From the NCBI RefSeq assembly GCF_003590095.1, contig NC_039480.1, positions 10,517,328-10,581,327 on the forward strand: a stretch of 64,000 nt of DNA, given 5' to 3'. The stretch comes from Trichoplusia ni (Eukaryota > Arthropoda > Insecta > Lepidoptera > Noctuidae). This document shows, in pieces, positions 13,152 to 25,250 of this stretch (the first letter of the stretch is position 1; each line of letters opens with the position of its first letter). A program made the position numbers and the translations under genes. Below the pieces are notes generated by a model. The model searched no databases, had not been told where the DNA came from, and saw nothing but the letters and a program-made list of their open reading frames with translations.

Positions 13152-16100
13152 CTTTCACACAGCTATGTTAGACAATTCGATGTTACCCGACGACGTATAA
13201 TGGAAGCTATGGGGAAAATGATTATTGCCCTTATGTAGACTAAACATCTTATTACAATTACGATTAATAGGCACAACCCTAATAACAAATATCGTAGCTA
13301 CTTAGCATGTGCAAGTCAAAGTTATTTAAAATAATTTTTATTCTCTCTTATTCCGTTCAGGCATTTCTGTCCATAGCTTTCAATATATTAGCCTATTTAT
13401 TTCAAAGCCAAATATTACAGTCATAATTAAGTTATTATATTTTTGTTAGAAGTTTTAAGTTCTGTAAATATCTTCTAATTTAAGTGTTTTATTTTGCTAC
13501 TGATAAATTGTTCACATAGTATTATTGTTGTTTTATATTATGTTGATGTAAATTGTTCTAATGATGATAATTATCAATTTATATTTATTTGATGTATATT
13601 TTTATATAATTTTTTCGTTGTGAATGTATTGTCTTTAGATGTTTGCTGTTTGTAGTAGGTATCGCAAAATATAAGTATTATTATTTATACATATTTGTTT
13701 GTTTAGGTATACTGATTAATTGGCACGGGCTTGCCAGCAATTTTCTCAAGAAGCTATTCCTTTCTATTGATACTTGTAACCCAACTCAATGTTTTGTGTT
13801 TATGATGTGTGTAGATATAGCTAGTAGGTGTTTGTTCGTATTTTTAGTTTCAAACAATTTAAATGCAAAATCGGACACTTAAAACCCACCAAAACATGTA
13901 CTCCGCAAAATGCAACGTTCTGTATGTAACTATCTATATTATATACCTTCTTAACTAAGTGTATACTTGCCACTTTAGTAATTTAAGTTTATATAAATTC
14001 TTCTTCTCGATACCGCAAGATGTTATTTTACATGCTAAATATAAGTGAAAGGCTTTATTCGAGAGTACTTGCATTTCAAAATACATTCACATTTTTGTGC
14101 TTTCGTAACTCAAGGGCTGAATACCTACATTACCGAACTATTTACATATTATTACACAATAACGATCCCACCAAAGCTTAGTTTAAGTATTTAGTTTTTC
14201 GTCGCATTATAACTTACTATGTATATGAAACTTTCTAGAAAGTAGATGAATTAAATGTATTTTTATAATCTGATATATTTATGGTTTCGAAATTAAGATA
14301 AATATTATTCTGAATAGGCTCAATGATGTGACTCCTAACTTATATTATATCAGTTTTAAAAATTGAACATCACTTTATAACGAGGTGCAACTTTGTAAAT
14401 TTTAAGTTACGAAAAATGAATTTTAGTGATAAAGGTACAAAATAATATTTCTTTTTAAAGAATTAGCAATTTAGATCTGTTTTTACATCCCTGGGGTTGT
14501 GCTGCTTAGCCAATCATGTTTTAGGCAAGTCTCCAATTACCTTCAAGTAATGTATTTGTGATTTAATTCATATCTGTTCACTACTACAAAAATATACATA
14601 TCCTCTATAAATATATAATTCCCTCAATTTATTAGTTAAGGAAAATAATTATATTTGCCATTATCTCTTCTATTTTTGTGTCATGTTTATGCATGTAGGT
14701 TTTGCAACTTTGAGCCTAATACGCGTTTAGATTATATAGAGACAGAAGTAAGTTTACCACAAGTTTTTTTCAATCTCCAACAAAAGTTGGGGAAGAACTA
14801 TTCAGTAGCACTTTAAGGATGATTAAGAGGTTCATGTTTTTTATTGTACTCATGGACTCTTTGCTTTAGCTAAACACAAGTTCTAGATACTGAATAGTAT
14901 ATGTACATCATAAAATCCACAAAAACAAGAAATCCTTATTGTGATAAACTTCTTCTGTATTAAAGCCTCATATACATTTTATAAAAACTCCAGTGTATTT
15001 TTTTAAATATATTTTGGTTAGCTGTATTTCTAACCCTCAAGCTAACCAAATAATCTGTGTAGTATGTATCATTAAAAAGTACAAAAACGGCCTGAATTCA
15101 TATATTTTAAATCGAAAAAAAACTTAAATATAAAAATACTTTTATGAAATTAAAAATTGGCTTTATTAAAAACGCCTGTTTTTGTACTATGCAAAAAGTT
15201 TATTTTAATGCATATAATATGTCTACTTGTTCCAAGATTTACGTATATATTAAATCTTAAAAATATCAAATGGACTATTGTACAAATATTATAAGATTTT
15301 AGTCAATAGAATATTGATCATCAAAATGTCTTGAAAATTATATAAAATCTAAGAAAATTTGCTTATTCACTGGATGATGATATTTGATGAATATTTATAA
15401 CTATAAATTTATCAATGCCAGTATTTTATTGTAAATAGTAAATGTGTTACATTAAAACTGAAATCAAATTGACGATCGCATTTTTATTTGTCGTAAAGGG
15501 CAAATTGGTATGTCTTGTTTTATAACATTAATTTTATTTGCAAAGGAAGGTTAGTAGCGTAGCTAAAAGAAAAAGAAGAAGGTTTACTGTATGTGTTTTA
15601 TTGAAAAAAAATATTCAATTTTATCAATAACATTGATAATAGTTCCTACTAGGTGGTGCCAAATGATATATTAACTTGTTCAGTAAAACGAGATTCCCTG
15701 TACTTGCACATACTCCAATAAACATGAAGTAAGGTAACTATAACTGACTATTGTACATAAAACTCATAACAAAACCGATGATCATTTAAAAATAGCAACA
15801 ACAACTTACATGCAAGTTATTTGTACAAAATATCACAATAATAATACATAGTATTATTAAGAAACTTAACATGTCATATAATTACAATTAACATTTATGT
15901 TTATAAGTTTTAAAAACACAAACAATGTGTGAACTAGGGGTGGCTAACATAAAGATATCAGCAACTGAGCTCCTATTTGTTATCTGCTTAATTTTATGAA
16001 GTAATAACACTTCTTCTCTGACTATTCTACAATTGTAGCGCCTCGACACTGAAGTATGTGCAAAAACAGAATATAACACAATGTTGTTCATGAATCATGT

Positions 16101-16301
16101 GTAAAATTACATTTCTGAATTATTTTGTTCTGAATGTTCTATTATTAGCCCTGACATCTTTATCTTAAATTACTGAATAAATACAACATTGGAAATCTTT
16201 ACACATTTTGGATACTGACTGAAGTTAAGACTTAATGAACAAGTAAGTACTAGCGGACACAAAAGTACCAATCCAAATTTTTAAGTTTTCACATGGCGAT
16301 T
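13152..16301. other. intergenic: 3' UTRs of two convergent genes
   Basis: AT-rich DNA between the stop of the secreted-protein gene (+) and the stop of Gid4 (-). A minus-strand AATAAA at 15602-15597 is a fitting polyadenylation signal for Gid4, giving it a 3' UTR of about 0.7 kb. I cannot place the plus-strand end with confidence. No open frame here is convincing. Confidence 0.5.
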
Positions 16302-17835
16302 TCATCTAAACTCATAAATTTGGATGCTGTGTTCCGGTACATGACTTAAAGTCAAAGACTGATACCTGAAAATCAACACAAAATTCACTAGTTATTCTCA
16401 AATTGCCAAAATGCACAAAGTCAATTTATATCCTCTATCTATTTTAATTGCATACACATGAGCAATGGCAGAGAGCCAGCATGAGTTTCTAGAAATTATG
16501 ACTAAAAGACAAATTTGTACACTTGAGGCATCCAGTAACAATTTGTTTGGGTTCTTTAAATTGCCATCATCAAATATTTTAAAAATAGCAAGAAATGGCA
16601 AGCTATAAACATTTATACATGTTTCACTATTATGACACAATAAAGGAAATATACACACACTAACATATCACTGACAGATCCTACAGAAAACAAAAACTCA
16701 GACTAATGAAACAATATTTTTACACCAAATGTAATTAAAACTTAACAAAAGCAAAGAAATAAGTCTTTGACTATATTAACTCTGAAATAAGACCCACAGA
16801 CACCAACAATCAAATAATTAATTGCAATAAATAATAATTAACTATTATTTTTTATTATGTATGATTGTTGTGGCAAATGGGCCCATCTATTAGTCATAAA
16901 ATAAGAGAAGTTTTATATAAAAAAAAATCCCTTAAATTCTAATTGACATAAGACCATAAATAAATAAATAAAAACACTCACCATTCTGAACTCCTGTGAT
17001 AATAATAACCTTCTATAGTGGCAGCAGACTTATGGAAGCATATATAGTAAAAACCAGCAAAAGAAGCACCATTTATATCCTTTATTGTATGATCTGGCAC
17101 TAAAAAGTGTTCTTTCCACCTCATAAATACATAGTCAGCCTTTGCAAGAGAGTCATAGTCAAATGAATCTGAATTGAATGTCTTTAAATATGGTACAAAC
17201 AAATCAAATTTACTCTGTAACAAAATATGTTTGTTAAGTATTAAAGTAATTAATATTTTTTGTAGGAAATAGAATAAGTTACTTACCCAATGTTTTCTGT
17301 CAACATCCTCATCTGCATCCCACTTTCTTGTGAGAAAGGGATACTTAGCTGATATAATTTCTCCATCGAAAAAGGTTGTTAGGGTTGGAAACTCCTCTGT
17401 TAACCCTTTTATTTTTAAATACCCACAAAGGTATGAGTTTTCTTCATCTACATGCTGTAAATATAACGTAAAAATAAATTTCTTATCATAGTTGTTTATT
17501 ATACAACTATGTCACGTAATTTCTCCAATAAACATCATAAGTTGCACTTGTGTCTCATTCTGTTAGCCACGACGTGTCTCAACAGTAAGATAAGTACAAT
17601 AGCACACTGAAAACTAATAAGCAAACTTATAAATTATACTGAATATTCTAAGTTTATCAATATTGCGTACTTTGTTTTTGTTACTAACCTGTAAAACCAC
17701 TTCGACCTCATAAGAGTTACCTTTGCTTTTTTGGTGCCCTTGGAATTTAGAGCCGTTATAAAGCAATGACTTTGTTACCCCAGGCTGTTTTGAGTTAGCT
17801 GGAGGCGGTGGAGTTATATCAACTTTAACTGGCAT
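16302..17835 (-). CDS. Gid4: GID4 substrate receptor of the CTLH/GID ubiquitin ligase
   Basis: Exons (5' to 3' on minus) 17689-17835, 17287-17454, 16982-17214 and 16302-16365 give 203 residues. Nearly the whole protein follows the GID4/Vid24 beta-barrel: PGVTKSLLYNGSKFQGHQKS, CGYLKIKGLTEE, LTRKWDADEDVDRKHW, DYVFMRWKE, FLVPDHTIKDINGASFAGFY and the C-terminal HVPEHSIQIYEFR. In this family the barrel binds N-terminal proline or similar degrons and recruits them to the CTLH E3 ligase. I chose the ATG at 17835 (MPVKVD) because it matches the downstream start of the vertebrate protein. The frame stays open upstream for about 40 codons without another ATG and reaches an acceptor-like AG, so a 5' UTR exon is likely. 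It lacks the long low-complexity vertebrate N-terminus. It lies head to head with Pkn. Confidence 0.95.
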
Positions 17836-18900
17836 TATTTTTCCATTAAAACGAATGACCAAGCTTTCGTAAGTGTGACAGATGATAGGTGTTCTTTCTT
17901 TCAACAACTGGCGCCTCGTTTTGACAGAGTCAGATAGTCCTTTTTCCAGTAAATTCTATGAATTAAAATGGAATCTATATGCAATTATAATCTCAAATAT
18001 AACAAAAACGAAAACATGAACTGCTGTGTAATAAAAGTAAACGGTTATACTAGCAGATTTTACATAAAAAGGAAGTGAAAGTTTTAAGTAGGCTTTCGGA
18101 ACTCGGTAACAGATAAAAAATATCCATTTGGCAACTCGTGACACTGACAGCGCAATGCACGCAGATTTTCGTAATTTTCGGCAATATTTTTGTATTGTTA
18201 TTTTGTATTCTTATAGAATAAAATATTTATTTTTATTGAGACAAAACTAAATTGGAAATACTTAAACAGCCAAATATTTATATAACTATGATTACGTTTA
18301 GATAATCTAAAAATTGTAGCACATGCTCAAGGATCATGAATGAATAGAATTGAAAATTTATAAATAGAAAATAGGCAAGACAACAGTCAGTAGTAACAAA
18401 CAAAAATCAAAATATTTGAAACTAGTGTGTCTAGTGTAAATTGAGTTAGTTATGCACCTAGTTAATACGACACATATCTATTCATATTTTGAAACCTCTG
18501 TTTCTTAAGGAAAATTAAGATATAAAATTGTTCCCATATCTTTACGCACTTCCTTTTGATTTTAATAATTATGATCCAAGAGATACTAAAGCTAAACAGG
18601 GGCCAAGCTTGTTGATGGTATACTATAAATCATCATATGTTGTCTATGGTATAATGGTAGGGTTTCATCGTTTCGTTGGTTTCGTTGAACGATTCACTTG
18701 TATAGATTGTTTTGTTTTGTGATTAATTTAATAAAAACGATCAAATCATACATTTTATCATGATTTCGTTTAAAATATCGAGCGTGGTTCCCATTGAGAA
18801 ACGTTATAAGTCAATCTACGTTTTGTGATCTTTAAGCAATAGTAGTGATATTTTCCCACATAATTATGGTTAACTGACGTTAGACTGTGCATCCTCAATT
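17836..18900. promoter_or_regulatory. divergent promoter region between Gid4 and Pkn
   Basis: 1,065 bases separate the two start codons and should hold both 5' UTRs and promoters. Minus-strand frames near 17956-18144 look like untranslated or chance sequence. A minus-strand acceptor-like TTTTAATTCATAG, with its cut near 17957, supports a spliced Gid4 leader. Confidence 0.5.
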
Positions 18901-21900
18901 ATGGCAGAGCCAGGTTATTACCACAGTGATTATGTTCGACACCCAGTTCTCCAGGAGCTCGGTGTCAAGTATGGTATTAAAACGGAGTGTATTCCAGAAA
19001 TAGCTTTGCCGTCTAAGTTGGAAGAGCTCAAGGATGTCATACGTAGAGAAATACGTAAAGAACTTAAAATAAAAGAGGGTGCTGAGAAATTACGCGAGGT
19101 GGCTACTGATAGAAGATCGCTCTCAGATGTCGCCAACATCGTGAAAAAGGCCAATATCAAGCTCAATGAACTCAAATCGGACTTACAAGAACTGGAGTCT
19201 CAGCTCCTACTGTCTCGCGGCCAGTCCACTCCTACCTCACCCGAGGACCTTTCTTACGATGAAGAGATTATTCTCGCTTCTGAAGCAGCCCAACAACAAA
19301 GGCAACTTGGTGAAGCTACGACAGACCGCAAACTGGCATCACTTGAAAAACAGCTAAACATAGAGCTGAAAGTGAAACAGGGTGCCGAAAATATGATACA
19401 AAGTATCAGCAGCAGCAACCAATCCAGGGACAAGAAGCTACTTGCTGAAGCTCACCAAATGCTAGCTGACTCTAAAGACAAAATTGAATATTTAAAGTTA
19501 CGTATTTCTAAGCTGAGTAAACAACAAAGAGGTGACACTGCAGGTGCAAATGGAGATGGAAAGAGTTCTGATATAAGTGGAGTAGCTGCACTGTTGGATG
19601 AAAGAATTGCTGAACTCCGAAACCGATTAAGAATTGAGGCAGCTGTTGTGGAGGGGTCTAAGAATGCCATAAGACTATTACAGAGTGACAAGAAAGTAAC
19701 TGACAAAAAAGCTTTGCAAGAAGCTCAAACAAGCCTTTTAGAATCATCACAAAAGTTGGATTTGTTACGCAGGTCTCTGGACATGCGTAGACAGGAGCTT
19801 CCTTCTGAGAGTCCTGCATTTATAGAATTAGGACATGAGTTACGTAGTACAGGATCTAGCCCTGGATATGTGAGCTTATCAGGTGGTAGTGGCTCTCGCG
19901 CTCAGTTTCTATCTCCTGCACCTTTGATCAGTCCTTGTGTCCAAGTCACTGGCACATTAGAAGTAAGATTGATGGGTTGTCAAGATTTGCTAGAAGATGT
20001 GCCCGGCAGAACCCGTCGTGATCCTATGGCCAGCCCTTCAGATTTGAAGTCATTTGTTAAGGGAGTTACAATACGTAATTCAATGAAGTACACATACAGC
20101 ATAAAGGAAGACACAAGTAATGAAATAATGGCTGTTTTAAAACTAGACAACCATAATGTTGCTCAGACCAGTTGGAGGCCATGCTCACAACAAGCATGGG
20201 ATCAAAGGTGAGTTCTGAAATTGTAACTTATAAATCAAGACCAATGTGTCACCAACAATATTTTAGAATTATTATGTTGCATGACTGTTGTGATACTAAA
20301 TCTTATATAACAAATCAGAAACCAATTAATTGAATATATCTTTGTATCACAACTTCCTTGTATGACAATCTCAATAATTCCTTGCTGTTACTCATATCTT
20401 ATCTACTTGCTGTTCATATATTTACCGTGTGACTAAAAGTTGTAGTTCTCAACAAACATGGCCCTAATCTGCCAGTTAACATGAATTACCATATAACTAT
20501 ATTTTGTTATAGATTTGTTATCTTTATGGTTAAATAGTATAACCCTGTTTTATAGTTTTTGAGGCTAATCTGAAGAGGAAAATAAATAAAAAACCTTTTG
20601 TTGCAAAAAATAATTTAATATAAAATTTATATAAAAAATATGACTTAATTATTAAAGTATTCAATAACTGGAAAAGCCTATTGATAAATTCGCCACCCTT
20701 TTACACAAATTAGTGGGAGAAGTCCTTGCAGTAGTGTAGGCTTTAACCTGCAATCTGAAATGCAATAATAATATGAGACACATCTTAAATGAGGTGTCAT
20801 GACACATGAGCTTTAGTCATTTATATTATGGTACTTGTTGTTGTACCAATGGTATAAGCATATTATTATGCTTTAAGTAGACTCATCAAATCTGAGAGCA
20901 CATTGCCAATTTTGATTGCTATTACATGAATTTGACATCAAAGCATTGTTTCAATTTAGTACAACATAAAGTGGTTTATGACTATAAGCTGTAAGAATGT
21001 CAATTAACATATAATAACTAAATGTTTCAGATTCACCATAAAACTGGATAAATCAAGAGAACTGGAAATTGGCATCCACTGGAAGGATTGGCGTGGGCTT
21101 TGTGCTGTTAAAGTGTTAAGATTGGAAGAATTTATCGACGATATTCGACACGGAATGGCGTTGGAGCTTGAACCTCAAGGTCTTCTCTTTGCAGAAATTA
21201 AGTTCTTAAATCCGATTATTTCAAGAAAACCCAAACTACAACGTCAAAGGAAAATTATCAAGCAACAAGGCAAGAATATACCTAGGCCTTCATATGGCGA
21301 AATGCACATTCCAGCTGTTGTGCTAGGCAGGCTCTTAAAACGCTCTTCTCCCTCAATTCAAAACATTCAAACTGCTCATATGAATCAATCTCAGCAACAT
21401 AGCTTTGAATCTGCATCCATTGATAACAGAGAAATTGAAAATCCTAATATAACTTTAGGAGGTATGGCAGGAATAAGACCATTGGGTCTTCCTTCCACAC
21501 CTGTCACACCTCAACTGCCAACCACCCCCCCTACTCAGCCAACTTTGCCATTTCAACCTCCTCCTAATGTTTCTACTTTGAGAATGGAGAAAGAACTCCA
21601 AGAAGCATTTGCATTTTTAGAAGATTCTTATACAAGGGATAATTATGTCACAAAAGAACCTCAAACACCATCTTGTGATACACCTTTAGTGGAGTATCCA
21701 CCTTCACCATCCCCCAAATTGGTTTTAGAATTTCCTAGCAATGAAGACCAAATTGTTGAAGTTACTAGTAACATGAGAATTTCCTCTTCTCGTTCGTCAT
21801 CAGTAATAGATACTATGGGGAAGGAACAGGATTCCAGAAGGCAATCTGGAGACATGTCTATGGAAAGTTTCAGATTATTGAGTGTCCTAGGCAGAGGGCA

Positions 21901-22855
21901 CTTTGGCAAAGTAATTCTTGCTCAATACAGACCCACTAATGAATATTTTGCAATAAAAGCTTTAAAAAAAGGTGATATCATAGCCAGAGATGAAGTAGAT
22001 TCTTTGCTGTCTGAAAAGAGGATCTTTGAGGTGGCAAATGCCATCAGACATCCATTTTTGGTTAATTTATTTGCATGTTTCCAAACCGAACAACATGTAT
22101 GTTTTGTGATGGAATATGCAGCAGGGGGTGATCTGATGATGCACATTCATGCTGATGTGTTCACTGAACCTAGGGCAGTTTTTTATGCAGCTTGTGTAGT
22201 ATTAGGCCTACAGTATTTACATGAAAATAATATTATATATAGAGATTTAAAGTTAGACAACTTACTTTTAGACACTGAGGGGTATGTTAAGATAGCTGAT
22301 TTTGGTCTTTGCAAAGAAGGTATGGGATGGGGCGATCGCACTGGTACATTTTGCGGTACCCCAGAATTTCTTGCCCCTGAAGTTTTAACTGAAACTTCAT
22401 ATACTCGAGCTGTAGATTGGTGGGGACTTGGCGTTCTCATATTCGAAATGTTGGTTGGCGAGTCGCCCTTCCCCGGAGAAGACGAAGGCGAAGTGTTTGA
22501 TTCCATTGTTAATGATGAAGTTCGTTATCCTAGAACATTGTCTTTAGAAGCCATTGCCCTTATGCGTCGCTTGTTAAGAAAGAATCCTGAGCGACGTTTA
22601 GGCTCTTCTGAAAGGGACGCAGAGGATGTTAAGAAACAAGCTTTCTTCCGTAATGTTAATTGGGAACAACTACTTTTACGTAAAGTAAAGCCACCATTTG
22701 TGCCAACAATAAATAATTTAGAAGATGTGAGCAACTTTGATAGTGAATTCACGTCTGAGGCAGCAGTGTTGACGCCACCCAAAGAACCCCGCCCGCTCTC
22801 TGCCACAGATCATAAGTTGTTCCATGACTTTACGTACATGGCAGATTGGTGCTAG
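18901..22855 (+). CDS. Pkn: Protein kinase N (Rho/Rac effector Ser/Thr kinase)
   Basis: Two exons, 18901-20207 and 21031-22855, give 1,043 residues, close to the usual PKN length. Order: three HR1 coiled coils (about residues 20-102, 140-207 and 227-300; the first has RREIRKELKIKEGAEKLREV), a C2-like domain (about 345-490, LEVRLMGCQDLLEDV), a Pro-rich linker, and an AGC kinase domain from about 716. The kinase shows the glycine loop GRGHFGKV, the lysine in FAIKALKK (about 744), YRDLKLDN, DFG, and the activation loop TFCGTPEF with the PDK1-site threonine near 875. It ends with a turn motif (AAVLTPPK) and the C-terminal FTYMADW. HR1 domains of this family bind active Rho and Rac GTPases, and PKN acts on the actin cytoskeleton and in dorsal closure. 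The N-terminal YVRHPVLQELGVKYG is typical of insect Pkn, supporting this start; alternative first exons are possible. Confidence 0.97.
20700..20760. repeat. possible retroelement remnant in the Pkn intron
   Basis: Within the 823-base Pkn intron, a short block (ACACAAATTAGTGGGAGAAG and the next 30 bases) has wording I associate with decayed 3' ends of insect non-LTR elements. This is pattern memory only. No open frame or target duplication is visible. Confidence 0.2.
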
Positions 22856-23973
22856 ACTAGTTTTCTTTCAACCAATTTAAAGTTAGTTTATAATTTCATG
22901 ATATTAATAGACAACTATAAACCCCCATTGCCTTACAAAGTGTGTGAAGATTTCTGTATTTTGATAATAACACTGTTATCTATACAAAGGAGTATCTAAT
23001 AATGTAGATTCTCTTGTTAACTTGTATTTAATGCAGTTAAATGCAATATTTTATAATAAGCTGTATAATTTAATGTTCTTACATAGTGCTAATGTTTATT
23101 TTTTTAAAATGACGTGTTATAGATTTATATATTGTGTAGTTATGAAATTAACTTAGATACTAATAATAATGTTAAGTGAAGGCGTGTCAAATCATATTAC
23201 GTTTTCAGTCAATTGTATTCAGTAAAATAAAGGTATCACCAACATACATCTTTATTTATCTACAACATGAGTATTTTTGAAAAATAAAACAACTGAATTT
23301 TAATTGTAACTTCTAATATTACATTTGGTAAAAATGAGCATAATATCTGGAATTGATTATTGATTCGAGGGACATTTTATATTTACAAAATGTGGTTTTA
23401 TAGTCTGCTGGACTGTACGAAAATATGAGAGAATCATAAAAACCTTTAATAAGAACTCATACATTGGTCCATATCTATTTAACACAGCTTTCTCTCTATT
23501 CAGAATGCACTTAAATTAGAATTTTGGTATACATACATTTGACTGCAGCAAAACTTTTACAATTCTAATACTAATTTATTCATGTCTCAACTGCCAGATG
23601 CAGTATTACATGTGTGATGAATCTATAAGTAGATTAAACATTATTTACAATGATTTATAAAACCATTTTGCTACAGTCATTTGTATTGTCACCAAAAGCA
23701 AGCTGTCAAAAGATTAAATCATCTTTAAGTTTATTCTATTCAAATTTTCACACTTTACACCAATTGAGTATTTCCCTAATAATTATAATTACTGAAGTAG
23801 AAGACCAAGATACAGATACCACTCAACAATAAACAGTTATTGCAGGACTCTAAACAAGTTTTACATAGTACAGAAATAAAAAGAAGTATATAGACTGTTT
23901 ACACTCTAAAAATATGTACACATTTCCACACACAGAGCTGACAGTCTCAAAAAATATTAAATACAAGTTAAGT
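22856..23973. other. convergent 3' UTRs of Pkn and insomniac
   Basis: Plus-strand AATAAA at 23226-23231 fits the end of Pkn. A minus-strand AATAAA (TTTATT at 23251-23256) fits a distal end of insomniac. Another minus-strand candidate lies near 23573. The two signals point at each other about 20 bases apart, so the longest transcripts should overlap. Confidence 0.55.
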
Positions 23974-24710
23974 TCACATTCGGGAACCTTTTTGTTGAAG
24001 CACCTTAGCACGGTCTGTTGGTTCTATATCATTGCTATTGAGAGAACTGCCACACTCTCTGCTGACAACACAAAGAAACTCAGCATGTTCATCATTTCCG
24101 TAATTATACTGAGACCCAATATTTATCAGCTGTTCAAATTTCCACCCATCAGACATAGTGGACACCATTTGTGTGAGTTCTTCCTCATGAAATTGTAGCA
24201 CTCTGTACACATGCTTTTTGGAATCTTTTAGGGGCCTCCTTTCTCTTAAACATATTCTTTCCTTAACTAATCTTATAAGTTCGGTTATATTATAAAACTC
24301 AGCTTCTTCAAGCACACCCTCTTCGGCGATATCATTATTAATAACCAGTTTACCGTGACGGAGATAATTAAGGACTGGTGAGAAGTAAGTAGGATCTCTG
24401 TCTATTAAATATGCGCCAGTTTCATCCTGAAACAAACAATGCATCTTCGTAGTAACAAATAAAGCAGTTCTCATTTACATACAAAAAGACAATAAGAAAT
24501 TTAACAAACCCTGTCTGAAATCAAATCGCTGTCTTCTTGTACTAATCGATATAAAAATGAATTAGGGTCTCTAGATAACGTTGTTTTCGTAGTCAAAAAA
24601 TATGTTCCGCCAACGTTAAGTTTAACCCACTGTTTACTGCTCCGCCTTTCATTGTTGAATTTCTGTATATTTTCGTCCAAAAAATCACCGTCACCAACTC
24701 GCTCCGCCAT
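23974..24710 (-). CDS. inc: Insomniac, KCTD2/5/17-type BTB adaptor for Cullin-3
   Basis: Exons 24510-24710 and 23974-24426 give 217 residues from the ATG at 24710 (MAERVGDGDF). An in-frame ATG at 24761 would add 17 residues; both lack family support, and I prefer the nearer one. The BTB/T1 domain starts at QWVKLNVGGTYFLTTKTTL and runs through DPTYFSPVLNYLRHGKLV. The C-terminal half (RVLQFHEEELTQMVSTMSDGW, FLCVVSRECG, DRAKVLQQKGSR) matches KCTD5 and fly Insomniac closely. Members form pentamers and link Cullin-3 to substrates. In flies the gene is needed for normal sleep and in mammals KCTD5 acts on G-beta-gamma. It lies head to head with Sap130 and tail to tail with Pkn. Confidence 0.95.
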
Positions 24711-24761
24711 GGCGTACCATAAACAAAACAAACAACTTTTTGTTTCTTCATTCATGCTCAT

Positions 24762-25250
24762 TTCTTTTGACGCGAGCGTGGAATATGGTTTATTGAACTG
24801 TCACCCTATATATATACATTTAAGAACTTTGATTTTCGCATATTTATCTACATCAAGTGACCATTTTGTCGTATTCTCTTGACGTAATAATTTGCGATTT
24901 TTAAAGATTACAGTATTGCGATTAGTCCGGTAAAGGCGGTAAAGTTAATGGTTCGAGAATTAACTATATAGAAATAAAATTTAGCTCTATGGTTACTAAT
25001 TTACTCGCTGCAAAGTAATGTTCACTGATTGGATTAAGTACACGAGCTACTTTTTTCATCTGTTCTTCCCTGTTTCGACTTTCGTTTGCTGTTGACTTGT
25101 TTGTGTCAGTCACACTAAGTCACTAATATTGTTGGTGGTTTTACGAGATTTCTTGCACATATTGTTAAGTGAAAGAGTTTGAGTAATTATTACTATCTAA
25201 AACAGTTGAATTATCTTATAATGTCTATTTGATACGGCGAAAGTGCCACA
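24762..25250. promoter_or_regulatory. short divergent promoter of insomniac and Sap130
   Basis: Only about 490-540 bases separate the two start codons, so both 5' UTRs and core promoters must share this space. I see no TATA box that clearly belongs to either gene. Confidence 0.5.
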
